Part shown: positions 5,837-5,853 of the stretch, piece after piece
Layout: each line of letters starts with the position of its first letter
Position numbering within the stretch: the first letter of the stretch is position 1
Origin: Bacteroidales bacterium UBA3388
GTDB taxonomy: Bacteria; Bacteroidota; Bacteroidia; Bacteroidales; P3
Length of the DNA: 5,853 nucleotides
Direction of reading: 5' to 3'
NCBI GenBank assembly: GCA_002358855.1
Contig: DEPQ01000022.1
Coordinates: 1-5,853 of the forward strand
Program-made: the position numbers and the translations under genes
Notes under the pieces: model-generated
Databases searched by the model: none
Seen by the model: the letters and a program-made list of their open reading frames with translations, nothing else
Told to the model about the DNA's origin: nothing

Positions 5837-5853
5837 AACAAAGAAAAAATAAA

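Noticed and set aside
1..5853. CRISPR arrays, insertion sequences, tRNA or rRNA genes, or a cryptic defence system
   Set aside because: I saw no regularly spaced repeats, transposase motifs, long terminal inverted repeats or cloverleaf candidates; the window is nearly filled by recognised housekeeping-type genes.

Overview
The window looks like chromosomal DNA from a member of the Bacteroidota. The DNA is AT-rich. No gene is preceded by a Shine-Dalgarno sequence; start codons follow A-rich stretches instead. The best promoter has the Bacteroidota form, TTTG then TAnnTTTG with a 20-base spacer. The first complete gene resembles GldA, the gliding-motility ABC ATPase family of this phylum. Genus cannot be told from this sequence; an uncultured Bacteroidales-like lineage is a reasonable guess. 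All supported genes lie on the + strand.

Left part (1-2039): a possible C-terminal gene fragment (2-100) precedes a short GldA-like ABC ATPase (130-840). A well-formed promoter (866-897) then drives a complete NAD-type glyceraldehyde-3-phosphate dehydrogenase, gap (941-1948). A strong intrinsic terminator (1977-2020) follows gap.

Right part (2040-5836): four tightly packed genes form a probable operon. In order they encode a divergent S4-RluA pseudouridine synthase homologue, a Nif3/DUF34 dinuclear-metal protein (20-base overlap), a coiled-coil C4 zinc-ribbon protein of the CT398/HP0958 type (12-base gap), and a class I dihydroorotase, PyrC (1-base gap). No clear promoter lies between the terminator and this cluster.

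Most of the content is housekeeping: glycolysis, pyrimidine synthesis and an ABC ATPase. The points most worth a second look are: (a) the eroded RluA motifs with an apparently preserved Asp/Tyr/Arg triad; (b) the Nif3 and zinc-ribbon pair, whose adjacency recurs in distant phyla; (c) a perfect 11-bp inverted repeat inside the start of pyrC; and (d) the short forms of the GldA-like and Nif3 proteins. I found no mobile element, CRISPR array, tRNA, rRNA or obvious new defence system.
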